Shown here: positions 8,326 through 16,782 of the stretch, piece by piece
Position numbering within the stretch: the stretch's first letter is position 1
Layout of the letters: every line of letters starts with the position of its first letter
Source: Halobacteriales archaeon
Lineage (GTDB): Archaea; Halobacteriota; Halobacteria; Halobacteriales; SKNY01
NCBI GenBank assembly: GCA_007118975.1
Contig: SKQO01000114.1
Span: 1-35,427 of the forward strand
Direction of reading: 5' to 3'
Length of the DNA stretch: 35,427 nucleotides
Notes under the pieces: generated by a model
The model's input: only the letters and a program-made list of their open reading frames with translations
Told to the model about the DNA's origin: nothing
Databases searched by the model: none
Made by a program: the position numbers and the translations under genes

Positions 8326-9300
8326 ATGAACGCAATCGACTCGACGATCCAGCGACTCGAAACGGTTCTCGCGCCGGATCCACGGGGAGTCTGCTTCGCC
8401 CTCGACGTGGCGGTCGAAGCGAACACGACGTCCGTCAGCGGGCGGGTCGAAAACGAGCACACGCGACGCGCGGTCGTTCGGGCAGTCGATCGCCGTCCGG
8501 GTGCTGACGACGTCGAGATCGACATCGAGACGCTCGCCGCCACGAAGAAACGCTTGACCACATGTGCTGCAGCCGCCCCCGTGAGAGCTGAACCCTCGGC
8601 TGACGCAGAGCAGGTGACACAAGTCCTCTACGGCTCGGAAATCGAGGCATACGATCGACGGGCCGGATTCAACCGGGTCCGGACACCATCCGGGTATCTA
8701 GGCTGGCTTGCCCGCGAGCACCTTTCGGAACCCGGCGCCACCCCGAAATGGCAGCCGAATGCCGTACTTTCGACAACGGAATCCGGGGTTATCATGGACT
8801 CGAACCAGCCAGATTGCGCACCGGACGTGTTCTTTCCGGGCACGCCCTGTCGCGTCGAGAATATGGGCGAACAACGCATCGAGGTCTCCTTTTTGCCCGG
8901 CAGTTCGGCGACGTTCTCGAACGAATCGGTTGTTCGACTGCCATCCAATCAGCCCACGAATACTGCTGACATCGGCAGCGATATCCTGGAGACCGCCGAA
9001 CAGTTCCACGGTACGCCGTATGTGTGGGGCGGTCTAACCTTGGAAGGGGTCGACTGCTCGGGACTCGTGTGGATCGCCTACCGATGTGCGGGCATGACGC
9101 TTCCTCGTGACTCCGACCAACAGGCGACGGTGGGCCTTTCTGTTGAAGACGAGTCCTACAATGCCGGCGATCTGCTGTGTTTTCCGGGTCACATTGCGAT
9201 CAGCTGCGGCGGGCAGGCGTTCATTCACGCCTCGGGATCCGCAGGTACGGTTTGTCGGGGAAGTCTAGATCCGGCTGTTGACACTTACGAACCAGCATAA
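8326..9300 (+). CDS. SH3-NlpC/P60 cysteine peptidase
   Basis: A 324-residue protein. Bacterial-type SH3-like segments occupy about residues 78-135 and 140-205, followed by an NlpC/P60 domain from about 218. The catalytic set is visible: Cys244 in EGVDCSGLVW, His289 in CFPGHIAIS and His301 in AFIHASG. The layout resembles YkfC/gamma-D-glutamyl-diamino-acid endopeptidases, which cut cell-wall peptides. Haloarchaea have no murein, so the substrate is probably an external peptide, a murein fragment taken from bacteria, or a gamma-glutamyl-type bond in another polymer. No signal peptide is seen, so it should act inside the cell on imported material. An amidase, an M19-like protein and a family-5 binding protein lie within 8 kb, a mix that recalls bacterial murein-peptide use. 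Confidence 0.88.
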   Translation: MNAIDSTIQRLETVLAPDPRGVCFALDVAVEANTTSVSGRVENEHTRRAVVRAVDRRPGADDVEIDIETLAATKKRLTTCAAAAPVRAEPSADAEQVTQVLYGSEIEAYDRRAGFNRVRTPSGYLGWLAREHLSEPGATPKWQPNAVLSTTESGVIMDSNQPDCAPDVFFPGTPCRVENMGEQRIEVSFLPGSSATFSNESVVRLPSNQPTNTADIGSDILETAEQFHGTPYVWGGLTLEGVDCSGLVWIAYRCAGMTLPRDSDQQATVGLSVEDESYNAGDLLCFPGHIAISCGGQAFIHASGSAGTVCRGSLDPAVDTYEPA

Positions 9301-9647
9301 CAGGACTCGATGACGGACGCAAGGCGTCTCACGGGCGGGTAACGTTTCCTCACACATCGTTTGCAATCAGCTCCCGTCTTCCCGATTTGTGGTCAGGAGC
9401 CGCTGTAGCATCCCCACACGTCTTTGCAGCGAATGAGGGAGGAGCTTACCTATGAAAGCACGCACATTCCCACACCCGTGAACCGCTTCGTACGACGGTC
9501 TCACCGTGCCCGATTAGGATGGGCCGATCCTTAGAAGACCATCAATAGGTCGAAGAAGCGGCGGGGGTACAGGAGCTCGAAGCTTCCGCATTGGTGTCCG
9601 ATCCCCCCGACCGAAAAGATATTCGCCGCACGCCGACTGGGCCCGCC
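9301..9647. other. Intergenic region with no supported gene
   Basis: These 347 bases between the NlpC/P60 and aminotransferase genes contain only short frames that look like chance. The only signal I can support is the TATA-like box at its right end. I see no repeat, hairpin or RNA gene. Confidence 0.5.
9614..9623 (+). promoter_or_regulatory. TATA-like box of the aminotransferase gene
   Basis: AAAAGATATT lies 25-34 bases before the ATG at 9648. It supports that start over an in-frame GTG 57 bases earlier, which would lie before the expected transcription start. Confidence 0.6.
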
Positions 9648-10898
9648 ATGGCAGGCCAACAGACCGCGGAGTCGCTCGCGATCGACGGCGGGGAGCCGAT
9701 CGCGGCAGATTTCGAGGTCCCGAACTGGCCGACACCGGCCGACAACAGCCTTGAATACGTCCAAGAATGTGTGGAATCGGGAGCGTGGTGTCGACTTAAT
9801 GGTGATGCAACGTTTGTCGAGACGTTCGAAGAGGCATACGCCACCTACCACGACGCCGACCACGGTATCGCCGTGGCGAACGGCACGGTAGCGATCGAAC
9901 TCGCGCTACGGATGTGCGGGATCGAACCGGGTGACGAGGTGCTCGTCCCTGCCTATACCTTCATCGCGACGGCTGGGGCTGTTGCCTGTATGGGTGGGGT
10001 GCCGCGATTCGTCGACGTCGATCCGCGAACGTGTAATCTTGATCCGGATGCCGTCCGCGAGGCCATCACCGAGGATACCGTTGGCATCGTCGGTGTGCAT
10101 TTCGGTGGATACCCGATGGACCTCGACGAACTGACCGACATCGTCGACGAGCACGGACTGTTTTTCATCGAGGACGCAGCTCACGCCCACGGGACCGAAT
10201 GGCGTGGCGAGAAGGTGGGAACCTTCGGTGAGGTCGGCACGTTCTCGTTCCAGGCCTCCAAGTGCCTCACGGCGGGGGAAGGTGGGATTGTGCTGACAGA
10301 CGACGACCTCCTCGCCGAGGACGGCGAGTTACTCCACAACATCGGTCGCGTGCCGGGAAAACCTGGCTACCGACACTACGTCCTCTCGTCGAACTATCGC
10401 ATGGCCGAACTGCAAGCGGCGTTGCTTACTGCTCAGTTCGAAGCGTTTCCGGACGAATTCGAACGCCGCGCCGAGAACGCCCAATTCCTGGACGATGCCC
10501 TCTCGGGGATTCCGGGGATCGAGATCCAGCCGCCGGACGAACGGATTACCCAGCGTGGCTATGCAAATTACACTGCCTTCTTCGATCCGGCCGGGTTCGA
10601 AGGCGTCGATCGGGACACCTTCGTCGACGCGTTGTCGGCCGAGGGCATCCACGTCGGAACGGGGTACGGGCATCCCTTGACCGAACAACCGGCCGTTGCT
10701 CGCGAACGCCTTCGCTCGATGCTCCCCGAAGGAGTCGATGTACCGTTCTTCCGTCACCAATCGCTTCCCGGTACGCGGGAAGTGATCGGCTCGCGGCTCT
10801 CGTTCTCGCAACGATACTTGCTCGCCGACAGAGCGGACCTCGAGTTGCTTCCAGCCGCAATCGAGAAGGTTCGCGATAACGTCGAGGAACTTCGATAG
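9648..10898 (+). CDS. DegT/DnrJ/EryC1/StrS family PLP aminotransferase
   Basis: A 416-residue fold-type I PLP enzyme, cytoplasmic. The Schiff-base Lys205 lies in SFQASKCLTAGEGG, Asp176 in FIEDAAHAHG should hold the pyridine nitrogen, and the PLP-phosphate region is VANGTVAIELAL (residues 77-88). The family transfers an amino group to keto-sugars or related cyclitols; some members are dehydratases or act in catabolic loci. The start MAGQQTAESLAIDGG fits the normal N terminus and the TATA spacing. Monocistronic, 60 bases before the GNAT gene, which has its own promoter. An aminotransferase beside an acetyltransferase suggests making or handling an N-acetylated amino sugar, but the usual partner dehydratases and glycosyltransferases are absent. 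Confidence 0.9.
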   Translation: MAGQQTAESLAIDGGEPIAADFEVPNWPTPADNSLEYVQECVESGAWCRLNGDATFVETFEEAYATYHDADHGIAVANGTVAIELALRMCGIEPGDEVLVPAYTFIATAGAVACMGGVPRFVDVDPRTCNLDPDAVREAITEDTVGIVGVHFGGYPMDLDELTDIVDEHGLFFIEDAAHAHGTEWRGEKVGTFGEVGTFSFQASKCLTAGEGGIVLTDDDLLAEDGELLHNIGRVPGKPGYRHYVLSSNYRMAELQAALLTAQFEAFPDEFERRAENAQFLDDALSGIPGIEIQPPDERITQRGYANYTAFFDPAGFEGVDRDTFVDALSAEGIHVGTGYGHPLTEQPAVARERLRSMLPEGVDVPFFRHQSLPGTREVIGSRLSFSQRYLLADRADLELLPAAIEKVRDNVEELR

Positions 10899-10926
10899 CC
10901 GGTCTCGGAATCGCCGTCGATTCCAA

Positions 10927-10935
10927 TCCTTTTTG
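10927..10935 (+). promoter_or_regulatory. TATA-like box of the acetyltransferase gene
   Basis: TCCTTTTTG, with its T-run 25-29 bases before the ATG at 10959. The spacing fits a leaderless transcript. Confidence 0.4.
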
Positions 10936-10958
10936 CAGCCTGATTTCGGCCTCAGCGC

Positions 10959-12107
10959 ATGGGAGCGATCGACGGCCCCCGGCTGGTTCGACCCGACGAG
11001 TTCGATGAGATGATGCAGCTGCTGGATCGCTCGTTCTCGTATGCCAGCGGGGGGATGGCCGAGAATCTGTCGTTCGTCTACGACCGATCGCGGCCGGAGC
11101 GTCATTCTGTTATTGCGGTGGACGGGGAGATCGTTGGCCAGGTCGCCTGCGTACCGGAGACATTGGACGTCGGTGACGGGGTCACTGTTCCTTGTGCGGG
11201 CATCGGTGGTGTGACGACCGCGAAGCCACATCGCGGGAACGGGTACATGTCCCGGTTGCTCGAATTCTGGCTCGACTGGATGGACGAACAGGGAATCCTC
11301 CTGGCGGAACTCGGTGGGAACCGCCAGCGATACGGCCATTTCGGCTGGGAGAATGGCGCCCCGCAGGTTTCGTACACCTTGACGGATCGGTCGATGGGCC
11401 CGATGACTCAACACGGAACCGTCAGCAACTACGGGGGAACTGCCGGCGAAATCGATGCGTTGCGTGAGGTACACGGAGCGGTCACGCCGCATTTCAAGCG
11501 TGATCGCGAAACCACCCGTGTGGTGTACGGGCAGCGAGGCCTGGAGACGCTTCTTCACCGGGAAGACAGCGAACTGACGGCGTGTCTGAGTCTTTCGCGG
11601 ACCAGACGATCACGCACGATCGAGGAGATCGGTGGCACTGAGACTGGTGTCGAATCGTTGCTCGCGTACCTTCGCAACTGGTGGGACTGCAACGACATCT
11701 CGGTCAGACTCCCGCCGAACCATCCACTCAACGATTGGTTCGTCGATCACGCGAGTGGATGGCGGGTCCGCCCCTCGCGAAAAATAAACGTTCGCGATCT
11801 CGGCGAAACCCTTCGGACGTACGAACCGGTACTGGAACGACGGTATCGAGAGAGTTCTACTTGGTGGACTGGCTCGGTTACCGTCGGCATCGAGCAGGAG
11901 GCCGACACAGTATGTATCGATTGCTCGTCGACGGGTCTTTCCGTCGAAGCAACCGGGGGAGCCCCGGACGTCACTGTCGATCGGATGGGGGCCACGCGGT
12001 TGTTGTTTGGCGGGCACGGGCGGATGCGAGGCGTGAAGAAACGATATCCCGTTCTGGACGTCCTTTTTCCGCTGCCGTTTCACGTCTGGGCCAGCGAACG
12101 GGTGTAA
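10959..12107 (+). CDS. GNAT family N-acetyltransferase (Eis-like, two-domain)
   Basis: A 382-residue protein with a GNAT domain in about the first 150 residues. Acetyl-CoA-binding motif A reads GGVTTAKPHRGNGYMSRLLE (residues 83-102, loop R92-G-N-G-Y). It is followed by an RYGHFGWENG block typical of the Eis/COG4552 type. A second, diverged GNAT-like region and a C-terminal sterol-carrier-like segment probably fill the remaining length, which is normal for this group. It acetylates an amine on an unknown acceptor in the cytoplasm. The gene follows the aminotransferase by 60 bases but has its own TATA-like box. A link to amino-sugar acetylation is inference from this pairing. The in-frame C terminus FPLPFHVWASERV looks complete. 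Confidence 0.85.
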   Translation: MGAIDGPRLVRPDEFDEMMQLLDRSFSYASGGMAENLSFVYDRSRPERHSVIAVDGEIVGQVACVPETLDVGDGVTVPCAGIGGVTTAKPHRGNGYMSRLLEFWLDWMDEQGILLAELGGNRQRYGHFGWENGAPQVSYTLTDRSMGPMTQHGTVSNYGGTAGEIDALREVHGAVTPHFKRDRETTRVVYGQRGLETLLHREDSELTACLSLSRTRRSRTIEEIGGTETGVESLLAYLRNWWDCNDISVRLPPNHPLNDWFVDHASGWRVRPSRKINVRDLGETLRTYEPVLERRYRESSTWWTGSVTVGIEQEADTVCIDCSSTGLSVEATGGAPDVTVDRMGATRLLFGGHGRMRGVKKRYPVLDVLFPLPFHVWASERV

Positions 12108-12109
12108 GG

Positions 12110-12322
12110 ATTGTTCGGGAAGACGGACGCCAAAAGGTGAGTATCTTCCCCGTGGACCTGGAGCAGTCAAAACGGCCAACCGGATCTCTGGCTGATCGCC
12201 GCTTCTTGATCCATCACGGCGACCCCGTGCAACCTCTGATCTACATTGCCACAGAGCGTAGCAGCGAGTATCCCGTCGTGGATATTGACGGACTCTCGTT
12301 GGCTGATCGTCACCGTTTCTGA
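12110..12322 (+). pseudogene. Coding-like fragment of unknown family
   Basis: In the 317-base gap between the acetyltransferase and sulfatase 1 one frame stays open for 70 codons and reads like a C-terminal part: KVSIFPVDLEQSKRPTGSLA, then DRRFLIHHGD and PLIYIATE, ending at TGA 12322. No usable start lies in the fragment; the open frame extends back into the acetyltransferase gene in another phase. It could be the tail of a lost gene or chance. I recognise no family. The rest of the gap carries only the sulfatase promoter. Confidence 0.3.
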
Positions 12323-12394
12323 GTGAACCGACGTAGCGGATCCACGAGAACGGTGGGAAAACGTAGACTGACCCCCCAATCTGGTTCCCAAAAC

Positions 12395-12403
12395 GGTTTA
12401 TCC
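12395..12403 (+). promoter_or_regulatory. TATA-like box of sulfatase 1
   Basis: GGTTTATCC lies 22-30 bases before the ATG at 12425, consistent with leaderless transcription. Confidence 0.55.
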
Positions 12404-12424
12404 TCCGTGTGTGGGGATTGATGC

Positions 12425-13882
12425 ATGCCTGACGCGCCAAACGTGCTGTTCGTGATGACCGACCAACATCGAGGAGACACCCTCGGGGCGGATCCGCACT
12501 GTCCACGGGATCAAGACGATCGGCGACTGATCCATACACCGAACCTCGACAACCTCGTCGAGGACGGCGCGTTGTTCAGTTCCGCTTACACCCCGGCACC
12601 CACCTGCGTTCCGGCTCGTCGATGTCTCTGGACCGGTCGGGAACCGGCCAACTGTGATGGGACCTACTACCACGGTCGAGAATGGGATTTCGATCACAGC
12701 CTCCCCCGGACGCTGCGCGATGCGGGTTATCAAACGCTGTTGAGTGGAAAAACCCATTCCCGGCCCGCCCGGAATCATTTCGGCTTTGAGGACATGGAGA
12801 TCCACGCAGCCCTCGGTTCTCCGAGGCCTGGCGGTCGTGGCTTTACCGACGATTACATCGAATGGCTCGAGCGCCGGACCGACGGCGAGTACGACGAGAA
12901 CGCGCACGGTATCGATCGGAACTCCTGGGACCCGCGACCGTGGCACGGGGAAGAGTGCGAGCATCCCACCAACTGGACGACGACCAGAGCAATCGAGCAC
13001 CTCGAGAAACGAGATCCGACTCGTCCTTTCTTCCTGACCGTCTCGTACGTACGGCCTCACCAGCCGTTCGATCCGCCACAACCCTACTGGGACATGTACA
13101 TCGACCGCGAGCTCCCCGATCCAGTGGTGGGCGACTGGGTGGACCAACGATACGGCCATCTCATCCCCGACCACCCGAATCCCGACGCCTGGGTGGCCGA
13201 CCTCCCGCCGACCATTATTCACCGGGCACGGGCCGCCTACTACGGGTGTGTCACCCACATCGACCAGCAACTCAACCGAATCTTCACGGCGTTGCGCAAC
13301 ATGGGTGAGTTCGATAATACGCTGATCGTGTTCACCGCCGATCACGGGGAGATGCTCGGCGATCACCACCACTGGCGAAAGACCTATCCCTGGGAGGCGT
13401 CCGCCCGCATCCCGATGCTCCTTCGGCTTCCCGCATCCCTCCGAGATGGTGTGGAGACCAATCAGACCGTCGACCGACCGGTCGGGCTAGAGGACGTCAT
13501 GCCGACGATTCTTGACGCAGTGAATGTCGACATCCCGGATGACGTCGACGGACAAAGCCTTCTCGAATTGGTCAGCGATCCCGAACGCGAGGACTGGCGT
13601 CGCTTCTATCACGGCGAACACGGCCCGACGTATCACGAGAAGACGGCCTGCCAGTACCTCGTCGACGACATGAAATACGTCTGGAATCCGATGACCGACG
13701 AGGAGTACTTGTTCGATCTGACTGCGGATCCGGACGAGGAGACGAACCTCGTCGAAGACGCGGCGTATGCGGGCGATCTCCAGGAGCGTCGGGAGGCACT
13801 CGTCGATCGGCTTGCCGACCGGCCGGAGGGCTTTAGCGACGGCGACACCTTGTCGACCGTTTCGGCCGAGGCGTGGTCCTAG
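12425..13882 (+). CDS. Type I sulfatase (1)
   Basis: A 485-residue arylsulfatase-type enzyme of the alkaline phosphatase superfamily that hydrolyses a sulfate ester. The formylglycine site is Cys61 in PTCVPARRCLWTGR, a full C-x-P-x-R consensus, so the active Cys must be oxidised after translation. Metal-binding pieces are FVMTDQH near residue 12 and TADHGEMLGDHHHW near 300, followed by K-x-Y-P-W-E-A-S-x-R-I-P. The DQ after the first strand places it with the sulfatase branches that replace the second Asp. No signal peptide, so desulfation should occur inside the cell after uptake. It stands alone with its own promoter and faces the frameshifted membrane gene. The substrate is not readable; a sulfated sugar is the likeliest, given the other sulfatases. 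Confidence 0.93.
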   Translation: MPDAPNVLFVMTDQHRGDTLGADPHCPRDQDDRRLIHTPNLDNLVEDGALFSSAYTPAPTCVPARRCLWTGREPANCDGTYYHGREWDFDHSLPRTLRDAGYQTLLSGKTHSRPARNHFGFEDMEIHAALGSPRPGGRGFTDDYIEWLERRTDGEYDENAHGIDRNSWDPRPWHGEECEHPTNWTTTRAIEHLEKRDPTRPFFLTVSYVRPHQPFDPPQPYWDMYIDRELPDPVVGDWVDQRYGHLIPDHPNPDAWVADLPPTIIHRARAAYYGCVTHIDQQLNRIFTALRNMGEFDNTLIVFTADHGEMLGDHHHWRKTYPWEASARIPMLLRLPASLRDGVETNQTVDRPVGLEDVMPTILDAVNVDIPDDVDGQSLLELVSDPEREDWRRFYHGEHGPTYHEKTACQYLVDDMKYVWNPMTDEEYLFDLTADPDEETNLVEDAAYAGDLQERREALVDRLADRPEGFSDGDTLSTVSAEAWS

Positions 13883-13964
13883 CGCTGGCGATCATTCCGA
13901 ACACGGGCGGCGTGTGAAATCGATCGGGATTGGGTGAACTCCCTGCGGTAGATAACACGCGGCC

Positions 13965-14310
13965 TCAGGCCGAACTGCTCCGCACGCGAGCGACATTGAT
14001 CCCACCGTACCGCCACACGTGTCGATTTCGGTGGTGTTGGGTGCGTGATATCGCTCACCGCAGTTTTCACATTTGTGGGTGAATCGACCGGTGGCCCGGC
14101 TCTGTCGGTCTTGGGTCGAGTGATCGGCCGCTGGGCCCCGTCCCGTCCCATCAGCAGTTGTAACAATATCCCGAGAATGCCACCGATGAACGCAACGAAT
14201 CCCCAGAGGATTGCGCTCTGTGAGCTGTTCACAGTCGCGTCGGCGAACACCACGACCGTGCCGACGAGCCAGATGACGATTCCCAGCGTAACCAGGGCGA
14301 AAGCGCTCAT
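13965..14310 (-). pseudogene. Frameshifted small membrane protein with C-terminal zinc ribbon
   Basis: The first half reads cleanly from ATG 14310: two transmembrane helices (LVTLGIVIWLVGTVVVFAD and ILWGFVAFIGGILGILLQLL) and GRDG. The expected zinc ribbon is found in a different frame at about 14015-14080, with HKCENCGERYHAPNTTEIDTC. The final GG-I-N-V-A-R-V tail is in the third frame and ends at TGA 13965. A two-helix protein with a terminal ribbon of this shape is a common haloarchaeal small protein, so two frameshifts, one between about 14080 and 14140 and one near 14010-14016, best explain the data. Either the gene is decaying or the sequence contains errors. Read in the first frame alone, the gene would end at 13879 with a meaningless tail. 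Confidence 0.55.
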
Positions 14311-14381
14311 CGGTCACAACGAGGTGCGGTGTCTGGTAGGAATTCGATGTTTCTTCGAAGCTGTCTGGGGGCACTCCTCGT

Positions 14382-16211
14382 TCACAGCCACTCCGTCAGG
14401 TATGCGTCCAGATGGCGGAGCATTCGTACTTTCTGGTCGATGTCGGTCGAACCGTGCCCTTCCGCCTCGAGTTCGGTGTAGGCAAAGTCCTCGTCCTCTT
14501 CCCAGCCGCGATCGACGAGCGCATCCTTGAAGAGTCGTGCCTGTTCGATCGGACAACGTACGTCGGTTACGCCGTGGATCATGTAGATCGGTCGCTCGAG
14601 CCGATCGACGTGTTCGATCGGGCTCCGCTCGCGCCAAAGCGCGTAGTTTTCCTCCGGATCCCCCATTTGCTCGCGCAACAGATACTGAAAATGTGGCATG
14701 TCCTCCTCGTAGAGCCGGTGGAGGTCGGTGATGCCGATCCAGGCGACGCCGGTCGCCCAGAGCGCCGGATACTGGGTTAGCTGACAGTACACGGAATATC
14801 CCCCGTAACTGCCCCCGAAGACCGCCACACGATCCTCGTCGATCCACGGACGGGCTTTGAGCCACCGTCCACCTGCCGCAATGTCCGCCTGTTCCATACC
14901 ACCCCAGTCGCCGTGGATTGCCTCCTTGAAGGCACGACCACGGCCGGTCGAACCGCGGTAGTTCGGCTGAAAGACGCCGTAGCCTCGGGTCGCAAGAAAC
15001 TGCGCGTACAGGTCGAAGCGTTTGCTGGCGCGCGAGTGAGGACCACCGTGTACGATCACGACGCCCGGGTGCTCCCCCGTCTCGTCGGTCGTTTCACGGG
15101 GATCGTACAAGAGACCGCCAATTTCGAGGCCGTCCTCGCTCTGGTAGGTGACGTATTCCGCATCGAAGAACACCCCGGAATCAATGTCGCCATATGCAGC
15201 TGGCAGGAGGACCGATCGCTCGTGATCACAGAGATCGTATGCCAACATTTCCTTTCTCGCGGCTGCGCGGGAGTGGGCGAACACCACCGTGGTATCGGTA
15301 ACAAAGCTTGCTGTCCGGCCCGACCCGAACGAGGAAACGCCATCAGGGAGATCGAGTTCGCGTCCCTCCTTCGTTGCCATATCGTACAACACGGGCATGG
15401 TCGCCCCGCGTCGCGTTCGGGTGGCGAGAACATAGCCACCGGAGGGCGAGACATCGATCGCCGACTCTTCTGCTTCGTGTGGGCCCAACCACTCGATCGT
15501 GTCTTCAGAAAGTTCATAGATACCAACCCGGCGCAAATCTTGCGCATTATCGGAGATGAGGAGCCGTTCGCCGTCGGGGAACCAGGCAGCAACCCTGGAC
15601 TGGGAGCCGCGCCCCCCGATCGAAAGCCGGCGTTTGTCGCAACCCGCCGCGGTCATCACGAAGACGTCTCGATTTTCGAGCGTCTCCGTTGCATTAGTCA
15701 CGTAGGCGATCCGATCGTCGTCGGGGCCATACACCGCCTGCATTACCGGCGAATCGTAGGAAGTTAGCTGCTCGCACGCCTGTTTCTCGGTATCGTAGCG
15801 ATACACATTCAATTGCTCGCCCGCGTCGCTTGCGAATAAAATCCACCGGCTATCACGGGTCGAATCCAGGAGGATACCCTGCCCGTCAACCTCCACGGCG
15901 ACGTCGGTCTCCCCGGAGCGGTGCCAGATTCCGATATCGTTCTGTTCGTCCCCGTCTTCGTCGAGGTGGAAGAACACGCCAGTCCCGTCTCCCCGCCACT
16001 GGATGGGCCATCTGGCGTTCCGTGGCACCTCTCCCGAGGTGACTTTCCAGTGAGTCCGGGCTTCCCAATCTAGGAGGTAGAGATCGTTGCGGCCGTGTTC
16101 GTCGTAATAGAAGGCAACGTTCTCACCGGCCCGATCCACACACGGATGGTAGAATTCTGGCAGTGATGCGAGCTCCTCGGGATCCGGAGCGGTGGTGTCC
16201 TCACCCGGCAT
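14382..16211 (-). CDS. S9 family serine peptidase (prolyl oligopeptidase type)
   Basis: A 609-residue protein with an N-terminal beta-propeller (about residues 25-340, repeats such as ILFASDAGEQLNVYRYD) and a C-terminal alpha/beta hydrolase domain. The triad is visible: Ser468 in VFGGSYGGYS, Asp550 in HGVTDVRCP and His586 in EAEGHG. The oxyanion-side motif is VIVHGGPHSR. It resembles acylaminoacyl-peptidase/dipeptidyl-aminopeptidase-like enzymes that cut short peptides admitted by the propeller. No signal peptide, so it is cytoplasmic. Start: ATG at 16211 agrees with the TATA-like box; an ATG 40 codons earlier would add cysteine- and arginine-rich sequence unlike the rest. It ends 72 bases from the frameshifted membrane gene on the same strand and is divergent from the small lipoprotein gene. 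Confidence 0.93.
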   Translation of the reverse strand: MPGEDTTAPDPEELASLPEFYHPCVDRAGENVAFYYDEHGRNDLYLLDWEARTHWKVTSGEVPRNARWPIQWRGDGTGVFFHLDEDGDEQNDIGIWHRSGETDVAVEVDGQGILLDSTRDSRWILFASDAGEQLNVYRYDTEKQACEQLTSYDSPVMQAVYGPDDDRIAYVTNATETLENRDVFVMTAAGCDKRRLSIGGRGSQSRVAAWFPDGERLLISDNAQDLRRVGIYELSEDTIEWLGPHEAEESAIDVSPSGGYVLATRTRRGATMPVLYDMATKEGRELDLPDGVSSFGSGRTASFVTDTTVVFAHSRAAARKEMLAYDLCDHERSVLLPAAYGDIDSGVFFDAEYVTYQSEDGLEIGGLLYDPRETTDETGEHPGVVIVHGGPHSRASKRFDLYAQFLATRGYGVFQPNYRGSTGRGRAFKEAIHGDWGGMEQADIAAGGRWLKARPWIDEDRVAVFGGSYGGYSVYCQLTQYPALWATGVAWIGITDLHRLYEEDMPHFQYLLREQMGDPEENYALWRERSPIEHVDRLERPIYMIHGVTDVRCPIEQARLFKDALVDRGWEEDEDFAYTELEAEGHGSTDIDQKVRMLRHLDAYLTEWL

Positions 16212-16234
16212 GGCCGGTGTTCGAACGTAGACTG

Positions 16235-16247
16235 ACAAATACCTTTT
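16235..16247 (-). promoter_or_regulatory. TATA-like box of the S9 peptidase gene
   Basis: On the minus strand AAAAGGTATTTGT lies 24-36 bases before the ATG at 16211. It fixes the start choice. Confidence 0.6.
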
Positions 16248-16370
16248 CGGCGAGCAGCATATATCGGGGTTGCCCCCCGATTTGTCCACGGGGCTCGATT
16301 CTCGCCTCCCTGACAGGCTCGTTAACGACAAATTAAAATCGGCCGGATCCCAAATATTAGAAAGATAATT

Positions 16371-16733
16371 ATGAATCTGTCACAACCGTGTCGACGTACT
16401 TTCCTAGTGACGACGGGGACGCTAACAGTTGGAGGGCTCGCCGGATGCATCGGTGGGGACGGTGAGGTCGGCGGGGAACCAGTCGTTAGTGAAACAATCG
16501 ACAGCGAAGAGGAGTGGGTACTGGAACTCAACGAGGGCAACCGCGTCAGGATCGTCGCCGAGGATAACGACGACACTGCGTTCATCGAGTATGTTCTCGA
16601 GCCGCCGGAAGGGACGGGGACGCGACAGACCCGAACCTCGGTGGACCAAACCTACGATATCGATGTAAGCGGGGAACACGTCTTGCGAATCGATCCCACG
16701 CGGGAGACCGACGTGGAAATTTTCGTCGGCTAG
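16371..16733 (+). CDS. Small Tat-dependent lipoprotein
   Basis: A 120-residue secreted protein. CRRTFLVTTGTLTVGGLAGC is a twin-arginine signal ending in a lipobox with Cys26, so the mature protein should be lipid-anchored outside the cell. The mature 95 residues are strongly acidic and predicted all-beta, with alternating strands (WVLELNEGNRVRIVAED, AFIEYVLEPPEGT). The pattern recalls small PPC-like beta-sandwich domains in haloarchaea, but I cannot assign a family. The upstream region (16329-16340) is AT-rich and probably holds the promoter. It is divergent from the S9 peptidase gene. Confidence 0.75.
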   Translation: MNLSQPCRRTFLVTTGTLTVGGLAGCIGGDGEVGGEPVVSETIDSEEEWVLELNEGNRVRIVAEDNDDTAFIEYVLEPPEGTGTRQTRTSVDQTYDIDVSGEHVLRIDPTRETDVEIFVG

Positions 16734-16782
16734 TCCAGCGGAGGTGAGGTATACGGTCGTTTTCCCGAGAATTGCCTCGAGG

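Noticed and set aside
10329-11558. 409-residue frame on the minus strand
   Set aside because: It is antisense to the aminotransferase and acetyltransferase genes, both of which carry clear motifs; it shows no domain.
12398-13372. 324-residue frame on the minus strand with long hydrophobic-looking Val-rich text
   Set aside because: Antisense shadow of sulfatase 1; the Val-rich composition is what the reverse complement of acidic haloarchaeal genes gives.
13892-14374. 160-residue minus-strand frame containing C-E-N-C
   Set aside because: Only its middle carries the zinc-ribbon text; the beginning and end are in the wrong frames compared with the membrane helices and the GG tail. Treated as part of a frameshifted gene.
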